Position numbers and translations under genes: made by a program. The notes beneath the pieces were generated by a model. The model was not told the DNA's origin. It searched no databases and saw nothing but the letters and a program-made list of their open reading frames with translations. Of a stretch of 64,000 nucleotides of DNA, positions 8,134 through 16,079 are shown piece after piece; within the stretch, counting starts at the first letter, position 1; each line of letters opens with the position of its first letter. The DNA comes from Sulfitobacter guttiformis (GTDB lineage: Bacteria > Pseudomonadota > Alphaproteobacteria > Rhodobacterales > Rhodobacteraceae), in contig NZ_RAQK01000001.1 of assembly GCF_003610455.1 (NCBI RefSeq), positions 496,001 through 560,000 on the forward strand. The letters are read 5' to 3'.

Positions 8134-9893
8134 TCCGCTGGAACCTTATGAGCGCCACGCCAATCCAGCCAACCGCATCCGAAGTCGAGAAATGCCCGGA
8201 ATTTCAGCCCCAGTGTATCCCACGCTTCGGTCCGCTGGATCTGGACCCCTTGAGCGGCGGAGAGATAGGCATATTGCATCGCTGCCAGCCGCGCCGGATC
8301 TGCGAATACAAAGCCGGTGCTGTCCGTAATGCGGGGTTCGACCAGCAGGACGAGCTTGCCTGCCATTGTGTTCACGTCGGCAGAGGTCGCGGGATATATC
8401 TCCGCCAAGGCCTTTTCCGCTTCATCCTCGATATCGGGCCCCACCAGCAAGTACCGTGGACTGACGTTGATCAGGGTTTTCCCGTCTAGGCCGGTGCGCT
8501 TGCGCATAGCCTTGCGTGCCGCAGCTATTGCGAGCTGCGCGCCCCCTGAGGTCTCGAAAGCATTTGCCACATCGTGCACATTGCCCCGACTATCGTCGAA
8601 GACAGTAATGCCGTCTGACATGGCCGGGTTATCAATGAGCAGCTTCACCAGTTCATCAGCTTCGGTCTGCGCGGCGGCTTCACCAAGGGCTGCGGTCATA
8701 TCACCCAACATGTTGAGGTCATCATTGATAAGCAATTCACGGGTGACAGTCAGACCGCGCGCAAAGGTCTTCAGACGCATGGATTCGCCGTTCTCCGCGC
8801 GGCTGGTTGCCTTGATCTCGCCATCTTCATTCAGCGGCTCCAAGCGCCCCATTTCACCCAAGCGAATGGCGATGCTTTCCTTGAAGTTCGCCAGCGTTTT
8901 CTGGCGACACAGGGATTTCAAAGGGCTTTCCGCCGCCTTGTAGGTATCGAGCGCCACCTTGTTTGCGGCGTTGGAAACAACCAGGGGAAAATCGCTGGAT
9001 GTATGAGCTGCGCGGGTGAACACTTCATCGGCGGACATGCCACGTGTCGAGATACCTTCGCGTGCAAGGCTTTCAGATGCCATGTCGCGCAGGCTCAAAT
9101 TCACATACTGGCGCGCATCCTCGGGCAGTTCACCACCGGCCATGCGATAGGCAACCGCGTCCGTCTGGCGGCGCGTGATGACCGCCGGATCATCGTTTGC
9201 GGGGGCGTGGCTACGGATGATCGGGGCGCTACGCTGGCGGTTCTGTTGCGCGTCAAAGATTTCGGCCTTGGCGCGGGTCAGGTCCGCACCTGCATCGATC
9301 AGATCATCTGCAATCGCAGGCTCAAGGCCAGCAAATCGCACCAGCGACCTTATTTCTGTGCGGCGGGTCGTTTCGGCTTCATCTGCCGGGGTCGTGTCAA
9401 TCACATCATTGGGCACGGTGGCCTCCTTTTGTCTTAGTGTTGCTGCCGGATCGGCGGGGTTCGAAGTCAGGGTGATTTCAGTAAGCTCCCATTCCATGGG
9501 GCGGCGGGTGCGGGTGCCTCCGCTGGATTGCTCAGACCACCGCTTCACGCGGTACCCGATGGAAACACCGCGAATGGTGCCGTCTGCGATCCGTTGCAAA
9601 ACCGGTGCCACATCATCGGCGGCGCTCAACCGAAGTTTGGCAATCAGCTTGTCGCCCTCTACGCGAACCGCTTCTACTGTGCCCATTGCGTCCCGGACGC
9701 TCGCAGTGCGGTGGCTGTCGAGAACACGCAAATTGGTGGCATTGCTCAAGTCCAGGGTGGAAAAGTCCAGCACTTCGGAGTATATGCCGCGCGCATCCCG
9801 ACGCATGACGGGGTATGTGGTAGCAATGACGGCCTCTACCGTGCGGGTCTCCGGGTCAAAGCTGGCCGGGGCCATTGTAGCATCAAGCGGCAT
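8130..9893 (-). CDS. Prohead protease / HK97-type major capsid protein fusion
   Basis: This is a 587-residue two-domain protein. Residues 1-160 are an HK97-type serine prohead protease: His61 in LDSHR and Ser111 in RGVSIGY are the likely catalytic pair, and the LTSNPADPAA motif follows. Residues 160-250 form a charged, helical scaffold-like linker. From about 255 to the end is an HK97-fold capsid subunit (YKAAESPLKSL, GLTVTRELLINDD, a C-terminal FRAFLDFGCGW). Such single-chain fusions are known in alphaproteobacterial phages, where the protease releases itself during maturation. A strong AAGGAG site precedes the ATG at 9893. The frame is intact, so the head could assemble. Confidence 0.9.
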   Translation of the reverse strand: MPLDATMAPASFDPETRTVEAVIATTYPVMRRDARGIYSEVLDFSTLDLSNATNLRVLDSHRTASVRDAMGTVEAVRVEGDKLIAKLRLSAADDVAPVLQRIADGTIRGVSIGYRVKRWSEQSSGGTRTRRPMEWELTEITLTSNPADPAATLRQKEATVPNDVIDTTPADEAETTRRTEIRSLVRFAGLEPAIADDLIDAGADLTRAKAEIFDAQQNRQRSAPIIRSHAPANDDPAVITRRQTDAVAYRMAGGELPEDARQYVNLSLRDMASESLAREGISTRGMSADEVFTRAAHTSSDFPLVVSNAANKVALDTYKAAESPLKSLCRQKTLANFKESIAIRLGEMGRLEPLNEDGEIKATSRAENGESMRLKTFARGLTVTRELLINDDLNMLGDMTAALGEAAAQTEADELVKLLIDNPAMSDGITVFDDSRGNVHDVANAFETSGGAQLAIAAARKAMRKRTGLDGKTLINVSPRYLLVGPDIEDEAEKALAEIYPATSADVNTMAGKLVLLVEPRITDSTGFVFADPARLAAMQYAYLSAAQGVQIQRTEAWDTLGLKFRAFLDFGCGWLDWRGAHKVPAE

Positions 9894-9921
9894 CTTTGCG
9901 CTCCTTAGTTGATGAAGGTGC

Positions 9922-10221
9922 CTAATGGCACTTCGGGATCACGCGGCGAATACATCCCTTGGGGTAACTTTCACCCGGAAAGCGACGTTCGACTTCCAAA
10001 ATGAAATCATCTCTAAAAGCATGTTCCTTGCTGGTCTTTGGTTGGCAAAGCCCCATTGCAAGGTTCCACGCCAAAGAGAAATTAGTCCGGCCGTCTTTTC
10101 GAAAAAAGGAATAATAAGGAATAATCAAGGCAAAATTGATCTGTCCAATCCAGGAGTTTTTCGTAGATTTCTTCCTGTGTATGCGGCCTTGTTCCATTGG
10201 GGGAAGGTATTCAGTCGGCAT
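9922..10221 (-). CDS. Hypothetical protein between portal and capsid genes
   Basis: The frame of 99 codons starts inside the last codons of the portal gene (ATGCCGACTGA overlap), which suggests coupled translation. The sequence is Lys/Arg and aromatic rich (NSWIGQINFALIIPYYSFF) with no recognisable fold. Composition is noticeably more AT-rich than its neighbours around 10080-10150. It may be an acquired gene or an untranslated spacer left by decay of a separate protease gene. I cannot decide, and no function is proposed. Confidence 0.4.
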   Translation of the reverse strand: MPTEYLPPMEQGRIHRKKSTKNSWIGQINFALIIPYYSFFRKDGRTNFSLAWNLAMGLCQPKTSKEHAFRDDFILEVERRFPGESYPKGCIRRVIPKCH

Positions 10222-11629
10222 CGGCGCTCTCCTTTGGTTTGGTTGTGGCGAAGTTCAGGCCCAGCTCGGCTTCACGGGCGCGATCTGACTGAATTTCTTC
10301 ATCGATATCGTCGGCGTTCCACCCCAGCTCATTGATCGCGTGGGTGCGGCTGGTCAGGCCAAGGGCAATCGCCTTTTCGGTCGCTTCCAGATCCTTGGCG
10401 GGGTCTACCTGTTGCGGGCGCGGCATGATCCAATCGCAGGGCGTATCGGCGGAAGCATCGATGCGGCCCGCGAGAATTTCCAACGCCAGCCAGCGCCGCC
10501 AGACAGGGCGAAGAATTTGAGGCACAAGCGTATTGTGCTGCACCTGGTCGATGCGCGCCCGGAAGGGTATCAGGCCAGCCCGGAGGCTCGAATAATTCGC
10601 ACCGGTCAGGTCACCGGAAAGCAGGAATTCTGGCACCCCAAGCGCCGCAGCCAAGGCTTGCAGGTTCATCCGCATCAGAGCGGGTGCGTCCTTCAGCTGT
10701 TCAGGTGAACTGAATGTGACATCGGTGCCAAGCGGCAAGCGGGTCATTGCCCCCGGCTCCCAAACCGGATCAGAAAACAGCTCTTCGTCACCACCTGTGT
10801 CAGTCGCGTCAGTGATAAATGCCGCGTTCATAGCAGCCATCTTTGCGGCCAACAGTAGAGCATCCCGGTACTGGTCGAATTCGTTGGCGGTCAGGACCGC
10901 AGCGGCCAGCCATGAAAGGCCGCGCACTTGACCGGCGCCGATCGGGTGGAAGACGTGCAGCACATCCCCAGCATCCACCCGAACGGCGGGTTCATGACCA
11001 ATGAACACAGAATCGGGACGTTCAGGAAAAATCCAGTAGGCTGCCCGCCGCCCTCTCGCGTCGAATTCCACGCCCTGGACGATCTGCCGTCCGTCGCTAA
11101 GGATTACAGTCTTTGCCGCGTCCAGGTGATCCGGCGGGATGACTTGGATTTGCAGCCCCTCAGCCGTGTTGTGCATCAATGCCAGTGCTTCCCCACGCAC
11201 CACGATATCTCTGGCCATCTGCTCCATCAGCCCGCCAAGGTCGGTTCTTTCCGCGAAGTCTGCTGTCTCGCAGAAACGGTCAAAAGCGAAGTGCAGCCCC
11301 CGGCGTTGTTCGCGATCAATCCCGCGAACATTCGGGCGCGGCCCTGTGCCAACCAGGAAGGCGACAAGGTTTGCCACCGCATTGGAGATATAGGGATTGT
11401 TGACCGCCTGATATGCGGCCCGACTGCCAACCAGAGACAGCCCCGCCGCAACCTCGCCGTTGATCGGTCCGAAGGTACCCATACCACCGCCGCGCCGTCC
11501 GCCGGTTGCGGCGTCGAGGCTGCGACGATGGTTGCCACCCGCACTTTCATCTTGACCCATAAGCAAGGTGATAGCGCGGGTGACGAGGCCGCGGACCAAA
11601 TTTGGAGAAACCATCCGCGGCCTATTCAT
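10211..11629 (-). CDS. Phage portal protein, lambda gpB family
   Basis: The 472-residue product forms the dodecameric ring at the head vertex through which DNA is packaged. Family features include SRAAYQAVNNPYISNAVANLVAFLVGTGP-type text after residue 70, a VRGEALALM segment, DAGDVLHVFHP, and a C-terminal LTGANYSSLRAGLIPF motif, all seen in lambda-type portals of alphaproteobacterial phages. The start at 11629 is chosen because ATGAATAG overlaps the stop of the preceding gene; an ATG ten codons earlier is possible. Length is close to the family norm and the frame is intact. Confidence 0.93.
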   Translation of the reverse strand: MNRPRMVSPNLVRGLVTRAITLLMGQDESAGGNHRRSLDAATGGRRGGGMGTFGPINGEVAAGLSLVGSRAAYQAVNNPYISNAVANLVAFLVGTGPRPNVRGIDREQRRGLHFAFDRFCETADFAERTDLGGLMEQMARDIVVRGEALALMHNTAEGLQIQVIPPDHLDAAKTVILSDGRQIVQGVEFDARGRRAAYWIFPERPDSVFIGHEPAVRVDAGDVLHVFHPIGAGQVRGLSWLAAAVLTANEFDQYRDALLLAAKMAAMNAAFITDATDTGGDEELFSDPVWEPGAMTRLPLGTDVTFSSPEQLKDAPALMRMNLQALAAALGVPEFLLSGDLTGANYSSLRAGLIPFRARIDQVQHNTLVPQILRPVWRRWLALEILAGRIDASADTPCDWIMPRPQQVDPAKDLEATEKAIALGLTSRTHAINELGWNADDIDEEIQSDRAREAELGLNFATTKPKESADAD

Positions 11630-12236
11630 GTTCGTCGTCCATGTGGTGGCCGTCCGCAAAGACTTGCTTGAAGATCATGTGAGGTTGAAAAAACAGCGCC
11701 GTGGCCGGAAGAAATTCCGGCCCCATCATTCCTCGGCGAGTATTCCACCCTCGCTCAGCGCGCCATTCTTCATCTTCTTTCCAAGCGAAGAAGCACTCCA
11801 GATCGCCCGTTTGACGATCATCATCAGGATCGTTGTTCTCCAAGATTTGCTCGATGTCGCGAATTAGCAGCTCTAGAATTTCTGTGGCGTCCGTAACGGA
11901 AACCCGAACGTCAGATGAGATTGACGCTAAGCTAGCGATACGCACAGCGTCTCGATAGCTGAACAATCGCCATTTCGATTCACTGTGATTTTGATCTGCG
12001 TCCAGCGAAAGCTGTTTGCGGGTAAGCCATGTTCGAAGGGTTGCAGGTTTCACGTTCGTAAGAAGAACCAGCTTACCGAAGCCAAACCTTGGGCGCGAAA
12101 GGAACGCGCGATTCCTCTCAATATTGAGAAATCGCTTCTTACGGTCGGCTTCGAAAAGCTCGGACGCGCCGCTGATAGCGGACTCTCTCACCCGCTGCAC
12201 TTCGTAATCGCCTTTTTCTCCATCTTCGTCAGCCAT
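11622..12236 (-). CDS. MerR-like helix-turn-helix protein in the head operon
   Basis: The 204-residue protein carries a MerR-type winged-helix segment (LVLLTNVKPATLRTWLTRKQL, then RLFSYRDAVRIASL). An acidic stretch (NNDPDDDR) and a C-terminal DGHHMDDEHE tail follow. The ATG at 12236 has a GAGAG site at good spacing; an ATG ten codons upstream (12266) lacks one. The gene overlaps the portal start. A DNA-binding protein here is unexpected: it could regulate the element or a helper phage, or act in packaging. It is not a typical small terminase, since a better candidate is present elsewhere in the element. Confidence 0.65.
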   Translation of the reverse strand: MADEDGEKGDYEVQRVRESAISGASELFEADRKKRFLNIERNRAFLSRPRFGFGKLVLLTNVKPATLRTWLTRKQLSLDADQNHSESKWRLFSYRDAVRIASLASISSDVRVSVTDATEILELLIRDIEQILENNDPDDDRQTGDLECFFAWKEDEEWRAERGWNTRRGMMGPEFLPATALFFQPHMIFKQVFADGHHMDDEHE

Positions 12237-12340
12237 AGGTGCACTCTCAAAGTCAAAACGCTTCATTGACTTTTTTTGCCACGCTGCTCCTAGAATTGCA
12301 AGACAAATTCAACGCATCGCTTTTAGCGCCTGCGACCCGC

Positions 12341-12721
12341 TCATTTCAAGGTCCCCGTCAGGGCGCGGGCTTCCTTCCAGAGCGCGCCGGTTTCCCAGTC
12401 GGAGAAAGTGTCGCCACTGCAGGTATCCACTACTAGCTTTGCCGCGAAGTCTGCGGCGCAGGTAGAGGGCAGCGCCATCAACTCACTTTCGATCTCGTCA
12501 GAGCGACGATAGAAAAGGCGCTCAAGATCTTCGTCCACGTCCTTCCCGTTGGCTGCGCGGACGTGCACTGAAGCAGCACTTAGGATCGCCTGATGTTGAC
12601 TGAAGAGGCGCAGGATCGGCGTGTCATCTTCGGCCCTCGCCATAGCGGGCGAGGAAGCCGTCGATCCCACTGCAATGGTCGATGCGGGCAAGGACGCAAT
12701 CATGGCGCGACGGGTCATCAT
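12341..12721 (-). CDS. Prophage-associated protein with a Tat-like N-terminus
   Basis: The 126-residue protein begins MMTRRAMIASLPAS, followed by an Ala/Ser-rich hydrophobic stretch ending in PAMARAED, resembling a twin-arginine leader. The rest is helical (DTPILRLFSQHQAIL, DEDLERLFYRRSDEIE). Similar short proteins with an RR-leader recur in rhodobacteral prophages, but I know of no assigned function. It overlaps the preceding 60-codon gene by four bases (ATGA). An exported product from a head-only element would be unusual; the leader may equally be a structural mimic. Confidence 0.6.
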   Translation of the reverse strand: MMTRRAMIASLPASTIAVGSTASSPAMARAEDDTPILRLFSQHQAILSAASVHVRAANGKDVDEDLERLFYRRSDEIESELMALPSTCAADFAAKLVVDTCSGDTFSDWETGALWKEARALTGTLK

Positions 12722-12900
12722 TGTGAACCCCCCTCGATCAAGATCATTGCTTCCGTAAGTGCAGAGTGAGCCTCCAAGCGGTTGCGCTCCGATAAATCTG
12801 GTGCTTCGGTCGCGTCCAGGGCGATAAGGATCATATCGCGGATGACTTGAGAACTTGCATCAGGCAAGGTGGCGCTGTTCGCGCAGGCGCGTTTTTTCAT
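12718..12900 (-). CDS. Small hypothetical protein, first gene of the leftward head operon
   Basis: The 60-residue protein begins MKKRACANSATLPDASSQ and is mainly helical (MILIALDATE, HSALTEAMILIEGG). A good ribosome site (GGAGAAAA) precedes the ATG. It is the first gene leftward from the divergent control region at 12901-12981 and is coupled to the next gene through ATGA. Its place directly beside the repressor is where phages often keep a Cro- or antirepressor-like function, but no helix-turn-helix is visible. Confidence 0.55.
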   Translation of the reverse strand: MKKRACANSATLPDASSQVIRDMILIALDATEAPDLSERNRLEAHSALTEAMILIEGGSQ

Positions 12901-12922
12901 TGTGATTTTCTCCGATCATGGT

Positions 12923-12979
12923 ATCAATGATTTACGTTGATAATCCTCGGCAGACGTGCCGTCAATGAAAAACGTTGAT
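12923..12979. promoter_or_regulatory. Two operator-like repeats in the divergent repressor region
   Basis: Two 19-bp copies, at 12923-12941 and 12961-12979, share TCAATGA-N3-ACGTTGAT (15 of 19 bases identical, 38 bp apart). Each is an imperfect dyad with TCAA/TTGA ends. They fill the 81-bp gap between the leftward head operon and the rightward XRE gene. The second copy ends two bases before the XRE start codon, as expected for an autoregulated repressor. Confidence 0.65.
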
Positions 12980-12981
12980 TA

Positions 12982-13209
12982 ATGAAACCAGCACAATCCC
13001 GCGCGGCCCGAGGCCTACTCTCAATGACCCAAACTGATCTCGCAAAAGCGGCGGGTCTCGGTCAGTCAACAGTCATAGATTTTGAGAAAGAACGCAGAGT
13101 TGTTTCCGACGCTGCCGTCACCGCAATGCGCTTCGCACTCGAAGAGGCTGGTGTAGACTTCATCCAAGAAAATGGCGGGGGCGCTGGCGTCCGCCTGAAA
13201 AGACGATAG
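12982..13209 (+). CDS. XRE-family HTH repressor of the element
   Basis: The 75-residue protein is a minimal Cro/CI-type helix-turn-helix: MTQTDLAKAAGLGQSTVIDFEKERR covers the two helices and turn, and a short C-terminal FIQENGGGAGVRLKRR hairpin follows. Proteins of this size often act as transcription regulators. An in-frame stop lies two codons upstream, so the ATG at 12982 is the first possible start. It has no visible ribosome site, and the transcript may be leaderless. The second operator-like repeat abuts the start. It probably represses the leftward head operon and itself. Confidence 0.88.
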   Translation: MKPAQSRAARGLLSMTQTDLAKAAGLGQSTVIDFEKERRVVSDAAVTAMRFALEEAGVDFIQENGGGAGVRLKRR

Positions 13210-13215
13210 GAAACA

Positions 13216-13497
13216 ATGATCATGCGGAATAGTTGGACCGGTAGCGAACTTGACCAGCTCGAAAAGCAAGTTTCGAATTTTGAATTCGTCGCGTTTAAGA
13301 AGAAATTTGATAGGTCAAGTGATCGAAAGAAAGCAATCAAAGCCGCCGCGCGCGTTGCCGACGATCAAAACATACGATTCATCCTTGGCGGCTCGATAGA
13401 TTATCTTTTGTCACGGCCAGAGCTTGTTAACGCGGCTATCAGCAAGGCGAGAGATCACATCGCAACCCTTCGCGCCAACGGTCCAAGGCTCAATTGA
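13216..13497 (+). CDS. Hypothetical partner of the XRE repressor
   Basis: The 93-residue, Lys-rich protein starts six bases after the XRE stop with a fair ribosome site (AGGA), so the two genes form one transcript. It has an N-terminal helix (GSELDQLEKQVSNFEFVAFKKKF) and a later segment FILGGSIDYLLSRPELVNAAISKAR. No family is recognised. Position suggests a modulator of the repressor, an immunity factor or an antitoxin/toxin-like partner; none is supported by motifs. It ends 15 bp from the convergent terminase gene. Confidence 0.6.
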   Translation: MIMRNSWTGSELDQLEKQVSNFEFVAFKKKFDRSSDRKKAIKAAARVADDQNIRFILGGSIDYLLSRPELVNAAISKARDHIATLRANGPRLN

Positions 13498-13512
13498 GCA
13501 CAGGCCGTCGAT

Positions 13513-15297
13513 CTATCCGGTCAACCATTTCGAGCGATAGACGTTCTTAGGCTTAACCTGATCTTGAAGCCCACCGGCGCGCAGCTGCGCTTCACGCTCT
13601 TCGAAATTCACGTGAACCACCTGTCGCGCCGCAATGGCATAAACAACACAATCGAGCGCCTCAGCTCTACGCCCTGGCACCCGCTCAAATCTCCTTTGCG
13701 GCTGCCCCCGCACATAGCGCGTCACTGCCCTTTCGCTGGTCAGTTGCTCATACCACACAGGCGGAAGATCACCTGAAAAGCGGATCGATCCAGCCCGCGT
13801 CAACCGGGCCATGATTGCGGTCTTGATCCCGTCCACGCCGATCAGCCAAAGACGCGCAACCGACTTCTTGCGGGATTGTGAAGGTTCAATGAATGGGCGG
13901 GTTCCCGAAACTCCCTTTCCAGCCATGATCCGGCGGCGCTGGCGGGGGCCGCAAAATGACATGACTGCCTCCATGGTCACACCGTCGCCTGCATCGATCA
14001 CCGCTGCATCGATACCAAGCGAACCGCCCAGGGGGTGTTTCCAGCGTGTCTTTAGCAAGCCGTCAAGCTCTGACCAAGTTTCATCATGATCCCAATTCCC
14101 CCATATGACCTTATGCCCAAGGATGAATGCCGTTTCGTCCTTTGCGGAGCCGATGAAAGTGCATTCAAGCCGGTCGTGTTGTGTGTCGATTCCGGCAGCA
14201 ATCGTAAGGACTTCTTCCGGCAACGATTCCAGACCGAAAGCCTCATTGCGCCCGGCCAGCTCCGCTTCGTCAAGCTCATCACCCGCACCGCTCCAACCTT
14301 GACCCAAGATGGTATTGACGAAGGTCTGCAATGTGACCGGGTCTTTTCTGGCTGAGAGGAATTCCCGGACCAACTGTGGCCAAGATGCATTTGCATGAAG
14401 CGATACCAAGGCGTTCAACTGGAAGCCTGCATGGCCCTTTACTTCAGGACGGGTTGCGCGCCATTGCCCCTGAGCTACCATCTTGAGCTTGTGGCGTTCT
14501 GCGATCTCTTCACTGCAATGCGGGCACTGCCAGCGCGCGGTTTCCGGCTTGCCTTCGTCCCAACGGATAGCCCCCCACAGAATTTCAGAGAAAGCGCCAC
14601 ATTCTGGACAGGGCACCTCGAAAATGCGCGCGTCTGACTCGGCGAAGGCGCGCAGCACATTACTGCTTTCACTGTGAACGGGGGTGCTGCCCATGACGAT
14701 CTTTCGATCAGGGAAGGACAAGGTGCGCTTTTCCGCAAGAAGAATGGGAGATCCCTCGCTTGTCGGGTCCATGCCATCCACCTCATCCATGAACAGCACC
14801 CGGACGTTGTGCCGGCGCAAGTTGCGGGCGGCTTTCGCAGCGACCACCTTGAGCGATCCACCCGGAAACCGTCGAGACATGAGCGTGTTTCTGTCATCGC
14901 CGTCGACTTCATAGGCCAGCGCCTTCGCCACCGCTGGTGATGATGCAAAGATAGGCTCAACGTCCGACACCATGTAATCCCGACAGTCAGCTTCAGCGGG
15001 CAAAAGGCAAAGGATCGGGGCGGGTTCATTGGCAACAAAAGACGCGACCGCCGATGTAAGGAGCGTTGTAAACCCTACCCGCACCGGCTTGACCAGCGTC
15101 ACCCGTTCAATGCTCGCGTCTCCGATAGCGTCCGCGATTTCCCGTTGGAAGGGCCAAAGCTGGACTGGCCCTGGCTGAGCACTGACTCCCTCGGGAAGAA
15201 CAATCTCTGATTCAATCCATTCGGAAAGCCGGAGGCGGGGCGGTGGAATAAGGGCGCGCAAGGCGCTGGCCAGAACCTGTTCAATTTCCATTGCCAA
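13513..15297 (-). CDS. Phage terminase large subunit, GpA family
   Basis: The 594-residue packaging motor has an N-terminal ATPase and a C-terminal nuclease. The Walker A position reads KPVRVGFTT (residues 70-78), the deviant form usual in GpA terminases. Walker B is VLFMDE (167-172). A zinc-ribbon-like pair CPEC (230-233) and CPHC (258-261) follows. GIDTQHDRL and VIDAGDG supply nuclease acidic residues. Length is normal and the frame is unbroken. The start overlaps the end of the small subunit by 17 bases. GpA enzymes commonly act at cos sites. Confidence 0.95.
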   Translation of the reverse strand: MAMEIEQVLASALRALIPPPRLRLSEWIESEIVLPEGVSAQPGPVQLWPFQREIADAIGDASIERVTLVKPVRVGFTTLLTSAVASFVANEPAPILCLLPAEADCRDYMVSDVEPIFASSPAVAKALAYEVDGDDRNTLMSRRFPGGSLKVVAAKAARNLRRHNVRVLFMDEVDGMDPTSEGSPILLAEKRTLSFPDRKIVMGSTPVHSESSNVLRAFAESDARIFEVPCPECGAFSEILWGAIRWDEGKPETARWQCPHCSEEIAERHKLKMVAQGQWRATRPEVKGHAGFQLNALVSLHANASWPQLVREFLSARKDPVTLQTFVNTILGQGWSGAGDELDEAELAGRNEAFGLESLPEEVLTIAAGIDTQHDRLECTFIGSAKDETAFILGHKVIWGNWDHDETWSELDGLLKTRWKHPLGGSLGIDAAVIDAGDGVTMEAVMSFCGPRQRRRIMAGKGVSGTRPFIEPSQSRKKSVARLWLIGVDGIKTAIMARLTRAGSIRFSGDLPPVWYEQLTSERAVTRYVRGQPQRRFERVPGRRAEALDCVVYAIAARQVVHVNFEEREAQLRAGGLQDQVKPKNVYRSKWLTG

Positions 15298-15772
15298 CCT
15301 CGGTCAAAATGCTGCGCAGAGCGCGATCTATGGCGTCGATAGTTTGCGGATCAATATCGGGCAGATCAGACCGCATACGGGAGGGGACAGCCAAGATACG
15401 GGCGCGAAGCTGGCGCAGAGCATCTCCCCAGGTGCGCTCAACATCGGATGCTTCGACCAGCTCGCCGCGTAGCTTGGCGTTCTTGATCGCTTGCGCGTCC
15501 GCCTGTTCTTTGGCAAGCCGTGCCCGTTCGTTAGTCAGGGTCACCGCCTGGTCACCCGTGCCCCACCCTGCCGCCATGCTGCGAAGATGCTGGACGTACG
15601 CGCGCGTTGTAGCGGTCAGATCATAGCAGTCATGCGATAGATGAACCGCAAGGCCGCGTTTCTTCAGATCGGTCAGGGCGGCGGGTGAAATGTCGAAGAG
15701 CGCGCAAAGATCCTTGCCGCCTACGGTGTGCAAAGGCTCTTCCCCAAGGGCCAATTCTGACAATATCTTCAT
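15281..15772 (-). CDS. Phage terminase small subunit, Nu1-like
   Basis: The 163-residue protein has an N-terminal winged-helix-type segment (TVGGKDLCALFDISPAALTDLKKRGL), a central helical region rich in Ala, Lys and Glu (LTNERARLAKEQADAQAIKNAKLRGELV) and a C-terminal oligomerisation-like helix. This is the Nu1 layout: it recognises the packaging site and recruits the large subunit. The ATG at 15772 has an AAGGGG site. It overlaps the large-subunit gene, giving a normal small-then-large order. The packaging site would be expected nearby, probably in the structured non-coding stretch at 16080-16363. Confidence 0.85.
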   Translation of the reverse strand: MKILSELALGEEPLHTVGGKDLCALFDISPAALTDLKKRGLAVHLSHDCYDLTATTRAYVQHLRSMAAGWGTGDQAVTLTNERARLAKEQADAQAIKNAKLRGELVEASDVERTWGDALRQLRARILAVPSRMRSDLPDIDPQTIDAIDRALRSILTEVGNGN

Positions 15773-15875
15773 GTATTTAACCCCTTAGTAATTTCTAAAG
15801 CGGCTGGTATCTCGGGAGTCGCTATACCCGCATGGGGGAAAGATAGGAGGGACCCGCAACAGGCTATGAATGAGG

Positions 15876-16073
15876 TCACGCGATCGACCTCGCTATCTTT
15901 GACAGCTCATAAGCGATCTCGCTCTTCTCTTCGTGGAAGCGGTGCGGGTCGCGGTGGCATACACTGAGGCGCTGCACACGAGTGACAATCACGCGGATGT
16001 GCTCGCCAATGTGCTCGAAATCCTCTCTCTTCTTTTCTTTCATCTCGCGTATCTTTCTATCTATGAGCTTCAT
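15876..16073 (-). CDS. Small charged hypothetical protein
   Basis: The product has 65 residues from the ATG at 16073; a TTG two codons earlier is also possible. It is very rich in Lys, Arg, Glu and His (RKIREMKEKKREDFEHIGEH; SVCHRDPHRFHEEKSEIAYE) and predicted to be one or two long helices. No family is recognised. It lies 103 bp upstream of the terminase small subunit on the same strand. A nucleic-acid-binding or small regulatory role would fit the composition but is not shown. Confidence 0.45.
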   Translation of the reverse strand: MKLIDRKIREMKEKKREDFEHIGEHIRVIVTRVQRLSVCHRDPHRFHEEKSEIAYELSKIARSIA

Positions 16074-16079
16074 GCTCAA

